A model generated the notes under the pieces. That model did not search any database, was not told the DNA's origin, and worked only from the letters and a program-made list of their open reading frames with translations. From assembly GCA_041658245.1 (NCBI GenBank), contig JBBAAM010000011.1:1-64000 (forward strand): a stretch of 64,000 nt of DNA, written 5' to 3'. Of the stretch, positions 43,128 to 51,234 are shown in pieces. Numbering within the stretch: the stretch's first letter is position 1; each line of letters opens with the position of its first letter. This DNA comes from Fen-1258 sp041658245 (GTDB taxonomy: Bacteria; Bacteroidota; Ignavibacteria; Ignavibacteriales; Melioribacteraceae). A program made the position numbers and the translations under genes.

Positions 43128-43477
43128 CGGATATAGAAAAAGTTCGCAAGCATTGCCTAAAAAAGAAAAAAGTTACGGAGGAATTTCCGTTTGATGAAAA
43201 AACGCTTGTCTTTAAGGTGATCAATAAAATGTTCTGTCTAACTAATTTAGATCATCCCAACAGTATTAACTTGAAATGCGACCCCGAATTAGCTGCTGAA
43301 TTACGGGAAAGATACAATGAAGTCACACCGGGATATCATATGAACAAAAAACATTGGAATACAATTGCTCTTGACGGTTCGGTGTCTGATAAAGAAATAT
43401 TAATCTGGATCGATCATTCGTATGAAATTGTTGTTGGTGGATTAACGAAGAAAGAGAAGTTGGTGCTGGATGCCTGA
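43128..43477 (+). pseudogene. MmcQ/YjbR-family gene with damaged 5' end
   Basis: The core (from GTG at 43217) is a good MmcQ/YjbR protein: N-L-K-C-D-P-E-L-A-A-E-L-R, then GYHMNKKHWNT and IDHSYEIVVGGL. The family normally begins about 30 residues earlier, and those residues are present (KVRKHC, then KKVTEEFPFDEKTLVFKV). However, that stretch has no ATG, GTG or TTG start in frame. A normal start would need ACG at 43128 to be ATG plus one added A in the run at 43138-43141. A truncated 86-residue product from GTG 43217 is possible. Confidence 0.75.
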
Positions 43478-43535
43478 TCTTAGCTACTGGACACTAAATT
43501 TATTTTTTATCAAGCATCCAGAATCTAGTATCCAG
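43465..43535. repeat. Inverted repeat words between convergent MmcQ-like and CDF genes
   Basis: CTGGATGC and GCATCCAG, with CTACTGGACACTA and TCTAGTATCCAG nearby, form a loose inverted repeat centred on an AT-rich loop near 43500. Located between convergent stops, it probably acts as a two-way terminator. Confidence 0.55.
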
Positions 43536-43538
43536 AAC

Positions 43539-44390
43539 TCAAACCGGATCCACATGTACAAAAACTTTTTGAACTTCTTCAAGTTTTTCAAGTGTAAATT
43601 TAACTTCGTTGCCGATATCATGAGAAACAACCGTACTTAAATCTTTATCAACTTCAATATGAATTTCGATATGGAATTTATTCCCTACATAATGAGAACG
43701 AAGATCGTTAATTCCTTTAACGCCCTTAATTTCTCTAGCAATACTTTTTAGTTTTTCATCAAACTCTTTGCTTGCGGATCCCCCCATTAAATAATCAAGA
43801 TTTTCTTTGGCAACCTCATAACCGGTTTTAAAGACAAACATTGCAACCATTATTCCCGCAATGCTGTCAATAAATATTAGATTATATGCTGCACCAATCA
43901 CGCCAACCAATGCAATAGAAGAAGCAAGTACATCGTTAATGCTATCAACAGAAGCCGCTCTGATAGCAGGACTGTTGAACATCTTTCCGATTTTAACTTG
44001 ATAACGGTTGAGAGCAATTTTTATGATCATAGTTATTATTAAAACAACATAGACAGCAGGAATAGTGTTAATATTTTGCGGATCGATCAAGCGCTTAACG
44101 GATTCTTCAATAATATTTATCCCAACAACAAAAGCAAAGACGGAAAGAATAAATGCTGCAATCGGTTGAGCCGGCGTATGTCCGAACTGATGATTTGGGT
44201 CCGGCTTCTCCCGCGAAAGTTTTACAGCGTATTTAATTCCTAAAGAAGAAAGAATATCGGTAAGAGAATTTAAAGCTTCAGAAATTACTGCAATGGAATT
44301 TGAAATGATGCCTACAATCGTTTTAATGATGAAGAGAAAAATATTGATTACAAGAGCAATGTCTGTTGCTCGTTTTAGTCTATAAGGCAT
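43539..44390 (-). CDS. Cation diffusion facilitator transporter with altered metal site
   Basis: A 283-residue CDF protein with about six membrane helices and a C-terminal cytoplasmic metal-binding-like domain (IREIKGVKGINDLRSHYVGNKFHIEIHIEVD). The transport site reads N41-S-L-T-D45 in helix 2 and D149-S-I-N-D153 in helix 5. Zn/Fe family members have D/H-x3-D and H-x3-D there. Loss of the helix 5 histidine in favour of aspartate is the Mn-type pattern, but the Asn41 is odd. Metal ion export is expected; manganese or iron is guessed from the site. Confidence 0.88.
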   Translation of the reverse strand: MPYRLKRATDIALVINIFLFIIKTIVGIISNSIAVISEALNSLTDILSSLGIKYAVKLSREKPDPNHQFGHTPAQPIAAFILSVFAFVVGINIIEESVKRLIDPQNINTIPAVYVVLIITMIIKIALNRYQVKIGKMFNSPAIRAASVDSINDVLASSIALVGVIGAAYNLIFIDSIAGIMVAMFVFKTGYEVAKENLDYLMGGSASKEFDEKLKSIAREIKGVKGINDLRSHYVGNKFHIEIHIEVDKDLSTVVSHDIGNEVKFTLEKLEEVQKVFVHVDPV

Positions 44391-44463
44391 ATCTAAATAA
44401 AACTCTTTCTATTACATATTAGAAATTATTTCACATCAACCATCATACATAATCCATTAACCA

Positions 44464-45714
44464 TCATACTTTCTCTTCCCAAACATTTGCAAGAGTAACA
44501 ATCATCTTCACCGCGGCTTCCATATCCTGAATTGCAACATACTCTGTATAAGCATGGAAATTATGTCCGCCGGCAAATAGATTTGGCGTTGGCAATCCCA
44601 TGTAACTTAAGCGTGAACCGTCTGTACCACCGCGTATTGCAGAGTTGATCGGTTTTATTCCTAATTGCATCAAAGCTTCGATTGCATTTGCTTCGATCTC
44701 GGGGTGTTGATCAAGAATATATTTCATGTTGCGGTATTGTTCTATCACTTCAAAATCAAACGTTGAACCCGGAAATTGTTCAACTGTTTTTTGGCAGAGG
44801 TCTTTTAGGAATGATTCATACTCTTTCAATTTTTCTGCATCAAAATCACGGATGATAAACTTTGCTACCATTTGAGTTTCATTACCGTTGATTTGTGTCG
44901 GATGCACATAACCTTCGCGTTTCTCTGTTGTTTCCGGTGAAAGTCTATCTTTAGGAAGCATTTCTAAAAATCTTGCAGCAATTTTTACTGCATTAATCAT
45001 TTTTCCTTTTGCGTACCCGGGGTGAACATTCTTACCGTTGAATTTAATTACTACAGCATCTGCACTAAATGTTTCCGTTTCAACTTCACCACGAGTAGAG
45101 CCGTCAATTGTATATGCGTATTTAGCGTCATACTTTTTTACATCAAATTTTTCCGTACCGCGTCCGACTTCTTCATCCGGAGTAAAACAAATTCTAATTG
45201 TTCCGTGTTTAACTTCAGGGTGTTGAATTAAATAATTCATCGCATCTATAATTTCTGCAATGCCTGCTTTATCATCAGCACCAAGTAAAGTTGTTCCATC
45301 GGTAGTTATGATGTCGAGACCGATCATTTCTTTCAGTTCTGGATTCTCTGAAGCAACAATTACTTTTGTTGGATCTTTTGGAAGAACTATATCTCCGCCT
45401 TGATAGTTTTTATGTATCACCGGATTAACATTTGTTCCGGTAACAGCGGGACTTGTATCTACGTGAGAAATAAATCCGATAGTGGGAACATTCTTTGTTG
45501 TATTCGATAGCAGAGTTGCTATAACATAACCATATTCATCCATAACAGCATCCTTCAAACCGATCTGTTTTAACTCTTCAACTAACGTTTTACTAAGTTC
45601 AATCTGCTTCGGATCGCTCGGAAATGTTGTTGAATCTTCGTTCGATTGAGTATCATATTTTACGTATTTTAGGAAGCGGCCAACGCAAGTAAATTTGTAA
45701 TTAGGGTCAAACAT
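44464..45714 (-). CDS. pepT: Peptidase T (tripeptidase)
   Basis: A 416-residue M20B metallopeptidase. Zinc-site residues are visible in SHVDTSPA, GADDKAG and DEEVGRGTEKFD, and the C-terminal motif GGTDGSRLSYMGLPTPNLFAGGHNFH is complete. It removes N-terminal residues from tripeptides in the cytoplasm. The length is normal for PepT (about 410). GAGGC stands just ahead of the ATG. Confidence 0.96.
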   Translation of the reverse strand: MFDPNYKFTCVGRFLKYVKYDTQSNEDSTTFPSDPKQIELSKTLVEELKQIGLKDAVMDEYGYVIATLLSNTTKNVPTIGFISHVDTSPAVTGTNVNPVIHKNYQGGDIVLPKDPTKVIVASENPELKEMIGLDIITTDGTTLLGADDKAGIAEIIDAMNYLIQHPEVKHGTIRICFTPDEEVGRGTEKFDVKKYDAKYAYTIDGSTRGEVETETFSADAVVIKFNGKNVHPGYAKGKMINAVKIAARFLEMLPKDRLSPETTEKREGYVHPTQINGNETQMVAKFIIRDFDAEKLKEYESFLKDLCQKTVEQFPGSTFDFEVIEQYRNMKYILDQHPEIEANAIEALMQLGIKPINSAIRGGTDGSRLSYMGLPTPNLFAGGHNFHAYTEYVAIQDMEAAVKMIVTLANVWEEKV

Positions 45715-45856
45715 TTTTGCCTCTATTATGTTTAGAAGATTATTTGTGATGGCAAGTTAATAGAAATTGTGTGTGAGTTTCAATGTTGTTATAAAACTGT
45801 GTTGATAAAAGATACAAAAAGAAGTAAGTTTTATTTAAATGAAGAAAGGAATTAAA

Positions 45857-46111
45857 ATGGAAAACATGATAAATGTTGAATTGCCGAAATCATTGGCAAT
45901 ATCACTGAAAATGGACGACAAAGAATTTTCAGATGAAATAAAAAAAGTGGCGATATTAAAACTTTATGAGATGGGAAAAATATCTTCTGGTATAGCTGCA
46001 AAGACGCTTGGGATAACCCGCATCAATTTTCTTGAGCTACTCGATAAACAAAAAATCTCTTATATAGATATTAAAGATTCTGAATTAGAAGAAGACATTC
46101 GTAATGCCTAA
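45857..46111 (+). CDS. UPF0175-family antitoxin-like protein
   Basis: About 84 residues. The UPF0175 pattern is clear: V-E-L-P-K-S-L, then D-E-I-K-K-V-A-I-L-K-L-Y-E-M-G-K-I-S-S-G-I-A-A-K-T-L-G-I and F-L-E-L-L, a small helical DNA-binding-like fold. An ATG at 45839 is in frame, but the ATG at 45857 has AAAGGA in good position. It overlaps the DUF3368 gene by eight bases. Such pairs are predicted type II toxin-antitoxin modules, this being the antitoxin. Confidence 0.85.
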   Translation: MENMINVELPKSLAISLKMDDKEFSDEIKKVAILKLYEMGKISSGIAAKTLGITRINFLELLDKQKISYIDIKDSELEEDIRNA

Positions 46112-46571
46112 AAAAGTTATCAGCAACACAACCCCTTTGATAAATCTTCTAAAAATTAATCGTCTTGATTTGCTTAAGTCACTTTACGAAAAAATATTTG
46201 TTCCATCTTTCGTTTACTGTGAAGTGGAGGAAGGAAAGAAGAAAGCATATTATGCAGATCTAAGGAAATACGATTGGATAGAAATTATAGAACTTAAAAA
46301 TGAAGATGCTCTAAAACTCTTAATAGACCTTGATAAAGGCGAAGCGGAAACTATTGCAATAGCTCAAGAACTTGATTGCGATCTCGTTCTGATGGATGAA
46401 AAACTCGGTAGAAGATATGCTAAGAATTTCAATCTTACCATCACCGGAACCTTAGGAATTCTTATAAAAGCAAAACAATTGGGACTAATTACAAATCTAA
46501 CCGAAACTCTTACCGAGCTAAAATCAAAAGGAACCTACTTTAACGAAGAAATAATTATTAAATATAAATAG
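46104..46571 (+). CDS. DUF3368 PIN-like putative toxin
   Basis: A 155-residue protein of the DUF3368 PIN-like family: V-I-S-N-T-T-P-L-I-N-L-L at the start, then a conserved glutamate in YCEVEEGKK, GEAETIAIAQE, and D-x-V-L-M-D-E-K-L-G-R-R-Y-A. PIN domains are metal-dependent RNases. The first acidic residue of classic PIN domains is asparagine here, as is usual in this family. Its partner upstream is the UPF0175 protein. Toxic activity is predicted, not shown. Confidence 0.85.
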   Translation: MPKKVISNTTPLINLLKINRLDLLKSLYEKIFVPSFVYCEVEEGKKKAYYADLRKYDWIEIIELKNEDALKLLIDLDKGEAETIAIAQELDCDLVLMDEKLGRRYAKNFNLTITGTLGILIKAKQLGLITNLTETLTELKSKGTYFNEEIIIKYK

Positions 46572-46606
46572 GCATACTATTACTTTTCTACTTCCCGGAG
46601 AATAAA

Positions 46607-47932
46607 ATGAACACCGTAGAACTTATCAGAAAAAAACGAGATGGAAAATCTTTAACTGATGAAGAAATTAAATATTTAGTTTCAAATTTCACTAGAGGGA
46701 AAATTCCTAATTACCAATTTTCATCATTTCTGATGGCAGCTTACCTTAATGGATTAAACAAAAAAGAAACAGCGTGGTTAACTAAAGCAATGTTATTCAG
46801 CGGAAGTGTAATTAATCTTGATTCAATAAAAGGAAAAAAAATTGATAAACATTCTACAGGCGGAGTAGGAGATAAAACTTCTTTAATTCTTGCCCCAATT
46901 GTAGCCGCAGCCGGAGTGTATGTACCTATGATTAGCGGTCGCGGACTTGGGCACACCGGCGGAACTCTTGATAAGCTGGAAGCAATTCCGGGATTTAGAA
47001 CTAATGTTACTCTTCAACAATACAAATCCATAATTAAAAAGTGTGGTGCTGTTTTAGCGGGGCAAACAAGAGAAGTAGCACCGGCAGACAAATTAATTTA
47101 TTCACTAAGAGATGTAACAGCAACCGTTGAATCTATTCCGCTAATAACTGCAAGTATAATGAGTAAGAAATTAGCAGAAGGAATTGACGGATTAGTTCTT
47201 GATGTTAAAACCGGCTCTGGCGCTTTTATGAAAAGGTATGATGATTCTTTAGCTCTCGCAGATTCTCTTACAGATACTGCAAAAGCATTCAATAAAAAAG
47301 TAATTGCATTTATCACGGATATGAATCAGCCGCTTGGCAATTATATTGGCAACTGGCTTGAGGTTTATGAATCAATTAAAGTTTTGCAGGGAGAAATGTT
47401 TGGCGATCTTGTTGATTTATCACTCAATTTATCAGGTGCGATGATTTATCTTGGCGGTAAAGCATCATCAATCAAAGAAGGTGTTGAAATAAGCAAAGAA
47501 ATTGTTGCAAGCGGGAAAGCATTCGATAAATTTTTAGAGATTGTAAAACTTCAAGGCGGCGATGTTTCGATGATCAAACATCCTGAGAAGTATCCGAAAT
47601 CAAAAATCCACGAATCTTTAATTGCTGATAAAACTGGTTATATAAAAACAATTAATAATTACGAAGTTGGAATGGCGTCACTTGAACTTGGAGCCGGAAG
47701 AATTACGATGGAAGATAAAATTGATCCTAAAGCCGGAATAATTTTTTATCCTAAGATCGGTACAAAAATCAAAAAAGGAGAAGTGATAGCAGAATTATAT
47801 ACCGATAAGAAAGAAAAAATTGATTCAGTTAAGAAAAAACTTCTTGCGGCAATTAAGTTATCGAAAACGCCGACAGCACCAATGAAATTAGTAAAAACGT
47901 TAATCTCTTCCGAAGATTGTTCATTGAATTAG
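46607..47932 (+). CDS. Pyrimidine-nucleoside (thymidine/uridine) phosphorylase
   Basis: A 441-residue enzyme of nucleoside phosphorylase family 2. The signature region D-K-H-S-T-G-G-V-G-D-K-T-S, then SGRGLGHTGGTLDKLE and VDGLVLDVKTGSGAFMK, are conserved. It splits thymidine, deoxyuridine or uridine with phosphate in pyrimidine salvage. The Bacillus-type Pdp (broad) and the DeoA (thymidine) families are hard to separate by eye, so no symbol is assigned. It follows the toxin-antitoxin pair by 35 bases but is unrelated to it. Confidence 0.92.
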   Translation: MNTVELIRKKRDGKSLTDEEIKYLVSNFTRGKIPNYQFSSFLMAAYLNGLNKKETAWLTKAMLFSGSVINLDSIKGKKIDKHSTGGVGDKTSLILAPIVAAAGVYVPMISGRGLGHTGGTLDKLEAIPGFRTNVTLQQYKSIIKKCGAVLAGQTREVAPADKLIYSLRDVTATVESIPLITASIMSKKLAEGIDGLVLDVKTGSGAFMKRYDDSLALADSLTDTAKAFNKKVIAFITDMNQPLGNYIGNWLEVYESIKVLQGEMFGDLVDLSLNLSGAMIYLGGKASSIKEGVEISKEIVASGKAFDKFLEIVKLQGGDVSMIKHPEKYPKSKIHESLIADKTGYIKTINNYEVGMASLELGAGRITMEDKIDPKAGIIFYPKIGTKIKKGEVIAELYTDKKEKIDSVKKKLLAAIKLSKTPTAPMKLVKTLISSEDCSLN

Positions 47933-48078
47933 ATTGTTTGTAGGGGACGCATACAACGCTGTCTCTACAACTTTATCACCATAATTAGTACATCTCTTTT
48001 TGTTTACTATCTCAAAATTTTCTATTTGCACGTACTCTGCTTATCTTAACGTAAGGTAATTATCATTAAGGAGGTAAT

Positions 48079-48945
48079 ATGTTATTCGTATTGTCATTGT
48101 TAGTATTGATAGCTTCTCTATTTTCGTATTTCAATTTCAAGAAAAGAGGAGGGATTCAGGAAACTAGAGTTGCATTAGCAGGCATTGGTATTGGTGCAGT
48201 TTTATCTTTACTGCAAATGTTTACTGTCGTTCCGGCAGGAACAGTTGGCGTTGTGGATTTTCTCGGAAGCGTCAGCAACACAACATTAAAATCCGGCGTA
48301 AACTTTGTAAACCCATTAGCTAATGTTGTTAAGTTCAGCATTAAGACTCAAGAATTGAAAGAAAATATGAATGTTCCATCGAAAGAGGGAATGAGCGTAC
48401 AGCTTGAGATCAGTTTGCTTTACAGTCTTGATCCCGAAAATGCATCGAAGATCTACAAATCCGTCGGTGAAAATTATGAGGAGATTATCTTGGTGCCGCA
48501 ATTCCGTTCTGTAGTACGAGGAGTGACTTCAAGGTATGATGCCAAAGCGCTATATACAGCTTCGCGCGAACAGTTAGCCACGGAAATGAAAGATGAATTA
48601 GAAAAGTTAGTAGGTCCACGCGGTATTACAGTCGAGTCTGCACCGATGAGACAAATCATTTTACCATCAGGACTCACTGCATCAATCGAGCAAAAACTTC
48701 AGGCAGAACAATCCTATCAACAAATGCAATTTGTTTTGAAGAAAGAAGAACAGGAAGCAGATCGTAAGAGAATTGAAGCAAAAGGTATTGCTGATTTTCA
48801 AGAAATTGTTGCAAGAGGTATTAGTCAAAATTATTTGCAATGGAAAGGTATTGAAGCAACCGAAAAGCTTTCAAACTCTACTAACGCTAAAATTGTTATT
48901 ATAGGATCAGGCAAGAATGGATTACCGATTATTTTAAATCAATAA
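48079..48945 (+). CDS. Prohibitin-like SPFH/Band 7 membrane protein
   Basis: A 288-residue protein with one or two N-terminal hydrophobic segments (about 1-15, 30-52) followed by an SPFH/Band 7 domain (about 50-220). The prohibitin-type sequence is P-A-G-T-V-G-V-V-D-F-L-G-S-V and SRYDAKALYTASREQLATEM. A helical C-terminal tail follows. AAGGAGG is perfectly placed before the ATG. Such proteins assemble large rings in the membrane and often regulate proteases. No FtsH or NfeD partner is seen here. Confidence 0.92.
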   Translation: MLFVLSLLVLIASLFSYFNFKKRGGIQETRVALAGIGIGAVLSLLQMFTVVPAGTVGVVDFLGSVSNTTLKSGVNFVNPLANVVKFSIKTQELKENMNVPSKEGMSVQLEISLLYSLDPENASKIYKSVGENYEEIILVPQFRSVVRGVTSRYDAKALYTASREQLATEMKDELEKLVGPRGITVESAPMRQIILPSGLTASIEQKLQAEQSYQQMQFVLKKEEQEADRKRIEAKGIADFQEIVARGISQNYLQWKGIEATEKLSNSTNAKIVIIGSGKNGLPIILNQ

Positions 48946-48954
48946 TGTGAAGGG

Positions 48955-49020
48955 TAAGAAGTAAGAGGCGAGAAGTTAGATGTTGATTCTAAATTTACTT
49001 CTCACTTTTTGCTTCTAACT
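48955..49020. repeat. Imperfect inverted repeat words before the DUF971 gene
   Basis: The words GAAGTAAGAGGCGAGAAGTTAG and TTCTCACTTTTTGCTTCTAACTTC (about 48957-48978 and 48999-49022) can fold on each other imperfectly. It has no coding value and lies between tandem plus-strand genes. It probably ends the prohibitin-like transcript. Confidence 0.5.
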
Positions 49021-49034
49021 TCTTGCGGAGAAAT

Positions 49035-49385
49035 ATGAGCGTTCCAACTAAAATCAAATTACATAAACAAGAACATCTTGAAATAATTTGGGATAACGGG
49101 AAAGTAATTAACTATCCGCTCAAATTTTTGCGTGATGAATCGCCGGATGCTGGCAACAAGGGTGAAACAATCCTTTGGAAACATTATGCCTCGCCCAAAA
49201 GAGTGCCGCTTAAATCGGAAGCGTATAAAATTGAAAAAATTGATATGGTGGGTAACTATGCAATTCAAATTAGATGGAAAGACGGATACGATTTTGGAAT
49301 TTACTCTTGGGATCTGCTGAAACAGTTCGGAGATTATTTAGAAGTGAGAGATAATCTTCATCAGGATTTTGATCACGAACACTAA
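49035..49385 (+). CDS. DUF971-family protein (gamma-butyrobetaine hydroxylase-like N-terminal domain)
   Basis: About 116 residues, a free-standing DUF971 domain: L-E-I-I-W-D-N-G-K-V-I-N-Y-P-L-K-F-L-R, then G-N-Y-A-I-Q-I-R-W-K-D-G-Y-D-F-G-I-Y-S-W-D-L-L. In eukaryotes this fold precedes the hydroxylase domain of BBOX1, and in bacteria it is often linked to Fe-S or Mrp-type proteins. A TTG at 49023 is in frame, but the GGAG at 49025-49028 points to the ATG at 49035. Function unknown. Confidence 0.88.
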   Translation: MSVPTKIKLHKQEHLEIIWDNGKVINYPLKFLRDESPDAGNKGETILWKHYASPKRVPLKSEAYKIEKIDMVGNYAIQIRWKDGYDFGIYSWDLLKQFGDYLEVRDNLHQDFDHEH

Positions 49386-49483
49386 CTAAGATTAAGATTA
49401 TGAGAAAGAGCAAGAAAAAGAATTGATCTTAATCTTGCTCTTCATCTTTCTCTTACTCTTTCTCTTACTCTTTCTCTTACTCT
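49386..49483. repeat. Inverted and tandem CT/GA words between convergent genes
   Basis: AAGATTAAGAT..GAGAAAGAGCAAG on the left can pair with the right-hand ATCTTAATCTTGCTCTTC..TTTCTCTTA. The right arm is extended by a tandem 12-base word TCTTTCTCTTAC repeated about three times (49440-49483). It should serve as a two-way terminator between the DUF971 and TlpA-like genes. Such CT runs are prone to slippage. Confidence 0.65.
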
Positions 49484-50089
49484 TTATAGTAACTTCTTAA
49501 TATGATTTTCGTAAGTTGATTTCGGCATCAAGCCTTCATAGCTGGCAACAATTTTACCTTGCTTATCAATTACAAATGAAGTTGGTATAGCGCGCACTCC
49601 GCCGTATGCTTGAGCAACAATAGAATTTCCATATACAACCGGATAATTAATGCCATAGTTCTTTATAAAAGGCACAACTTCGCCCTTCGTGTCCGTATCA
49701 AGTGAAACACCAACTATTTCAAAACCCTTACTGCCGTATTTCTTTTTCAAATCAATTAAGTCGGGAATCCCTTTGCGGCACGGCGGACACCATGTTGCCC
49801 AGAAATCCACAATTACAACTTTGCCTTTTAGATCAGATAGCTTTAGAGTTTTACTGTCTGATGTAGGCAATGTAAAATCCGGAGCTAATGTTGTTCCTTT
49901 TTGTGCTGCTGGAATGTAATTAGGCGGATAAGGTCCGTTCTCCTCACTTCTGCCGAATAGATAATCGGAATTATTAAAAAGAAATAACAATAGAATTACA
50001 CCTATAAAAAATCCTGTATAAATCCAGCTTCTATGTTTTTTAGTTAAACCGCCGAATGTATTTTGTTGATTGTTTTTATTCTGATTCAT
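49484..50089 (-). CDS. TlpA/ResA-like membrane-anchored thioredoxin
   Basis: A 201-residue protein: one N-terminal membrane helix (about 22-39) then a thioredoxin-like domain of the AhpC-TSA/redoxin type with the redox motif W-C101-P-P-C104. L-A-P-D-F-T-L-P-T-S-D and PTSFVIDKQGKIV are typical. It is held on the outer face of the inner membrane and can reduce disulfides, for example in apocytochrome c maturation. That function would suit a genome with so many haem proteins. It lies just downstream of the DUF1858 gene. Confidence 0.9.
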   Translation of the reverse strand: MNQNKNNQQNTFGGLTKKHRSWIYTGFFIGVILLLFLFNNSDYLFGRSEENGPYPPNYIPAAQKGTTLAPDFTLPTSDSKTLKLSDLKGKVVIVDFWATWCPPCRKGIPDLIDLKKKYGSKGFEIVGVSLDTDTKGEVVPFIKNYGINYPVVYGNSIVAQAYGGVRAIPTSFVIDKQGKIVASYEGLMPKSTYENHIKKLL

Positions 50090-50145
50090 TATAACCTCTA
50101 AATTGATCTATTTATAAAATAAGAATTTATTTGCAACGGGAAAAA

Positions 50146-50358
50146 CTAATTATTCTTTTCATTCATAAGTTTATTTAAATCGTTAACAAATAATTCTATG
50201 TCTAATTCATTAAACCCTTTTTCTTTGGTTGCGGTTTCAAGTGTACCCCAAATTGGTTCGCCGCACCTCAAACATCTTATACCTTTTTCCATCAAAAAAG
50301 TTACCGCTTTTGGAATTTCTTTTACAAGATCTTCGATTTCAATTTCTTTTGTTATCAT
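50146..50358 (-). CDS. DUF1858-family small protein
   Basis: A 70-residue protein of the DUF1858 family: helical start with E-L-V-K-E-I-P-K-A-V, then F-L-M-E-K-G-I-R-C-L-R-C-G-E-P-I-W-G-T-L-E. The two cysteines of CLRCG are the diagnostic pair; the domain is also fused to hybrid-cluster and Fe-S proteins. Its gene overlaps the DUF6132 gene by 20 bases, so the two are translated together. Confidence 0.88.
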   Translation of the reverse strand: MITKEIEIEDLVKEIPKAVTFLMEKGIRCLRCGEPIWGTLETATKEKGFNELDIELFVNDLNKLMNEKNN

Positions 50359-50536
50359 TTACAGTTTTCTTTTTAGTTGGAATAACCCATATCAATCCAA
50401 TCAAAGCACCATATAAGATAGAAATGTAAGGGCTTCCGGTAATTGGACAAGTTCCTGTTCTGCAACCGATAAAATAATAATAAGTAAAACCTAAAACAGC
50501 TCCGGCAAGAACCGGCAATATTTTTTTAAGCTTCAT
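50339..50536 (-). CDS. DUF6132-like small membrane protein
   Basis: About 65 residues with two membrane segments flanking the loop IGCRTGTCPITGSP. This two-cysteine loop after helix one is the hallmark of the DUF6132 proteins of FCB bacteria. The ATG at 50536 is preferred over a TTG nine bases upstream. Its 3' end overlaps the DUF1858 start by 20 bases. A role in thiol or sulfur handling with the neighbouring CxxC proteins is inferred from cysteine pairs and context only. Confidence 0.85.
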   Translation of the reverse strand: MKLKKILPVLAGAVLGFTYYYFIGCRTGTCPITGSPYISILYGALIGLIWVIPTKKKTVNDNKRN

Positions 50537-50599
50537 TTTATACAATTCTGATTATATCATATTAGATGAGATAATACATATATGGATTCAGTTAATTTT

Positions 50600-50632
50600 A
50601 GAAACCCAACTTCTTTAAGAAGTTGGGTTTCT
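50600..50632 (-). terminator. Terminator downstream of rlpA
   Basis: AGAAACCCAACTTCTT (50600-50615) and AAGAAGTTGGGTTTCT (50617-50632) form a perfect 16-bp stem. On the minus strand TAAAATTAAC follows; the tail is AT-rich and not a pure T run. It separates rlpA from the DUF6132 gene. Confidence 0.7.
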
Positions 50633-50649
50633 GTGAAATCTATTTACAT

Positions 50650-51120
50650 TTACTTTCTTCCTTTACCCCACTCAAGAACTTCCACTTTAACTTCTTGAAT
50701 TCCAACATTAACCATATCCAGTTCCTGAGCGCATCCAAGTGAAAGATCAATAATGCGATCAGGACGGAAAGGCATTTTATCATTTATCCGAATAATTACA
50801 CTTTTATTATTAAAAAGATTTGTTACACGAACTACCGTTCCCATCTGATAAGAAGGATGAGCTGCACTCAAACCGTACATATCATATACTTCGCCGCTAT
50901 AAGTAATCTTTCCGTCGTATTGATCTGCATAATATGAAGCAACTCCTGTAACGGTTTCAAGCGGTTCGACATTTTTATAACGATCTAAATTATCAATTTG
51001 TGATGGTGTTCTTTTTTCAAACCGAGTTTCTTTTGAAGTAAAACGCGGAGCTGATCCGCAAGCTGTTAACACAATAAAAGTTATTAAAATAATTGCGGTG
51101 TCAGTTATTCTTTTATTCAC
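50650..51120 (-). CDS. rlpA: RlpA-like septal ring lipoprotein
   Basis: A 156-residue lipoprotein (lipobox LTACG, C21) with a double-psi beta-barrel domain: V-A-S-Y-Y-A-D-Q-Y-D-G-K-I-T-Y-S-G-E, then VVRVTNL and V-I-I-R-I-N-D-K-M-P-F-R-P-D-R-I-I-D-L-S. RlpA proteins cut denuded glycan in Pseudomonas but only bind peptidoglycan in E. coli. The usual H-P-T-L-P loop reads A-H-P-S-Y-Q-M-G here. There is no SPOR domain at the C-terminus. Confidence 0.9.
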   Translation of the reverse strand: MNKRITDTAIILITFIVLTACGSAPRFTSKETRFEKRTPSQIDNLDRYKNVEPLETVTGVASYYADQYDGKITYSGEVYDMYGLSAAHPSYQMGTVVRVTNLFNNKSVIIRINDKMPFRPDRIIDLSLGCAQELDMVNVGIQEVKVEVLEWGKGRK

Positions 51121-51234
51121 TAGATCTATTTTTTGTTCGGTCTAAAATTACAAAAGGGAATAATAATACGCTCCCTTTTGATTTAATTCGAATCGAGAAT
51201 TGCCAACCGATCAATTCTCTATCATTGAAATGAA

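Noticed and set aside
49440..49483. CT-rich tandem run as a CRISPR-like array
   Set aside because: The repeats are only about 12 bases, contiguous and without spacers; it is simple-sequence DNA.
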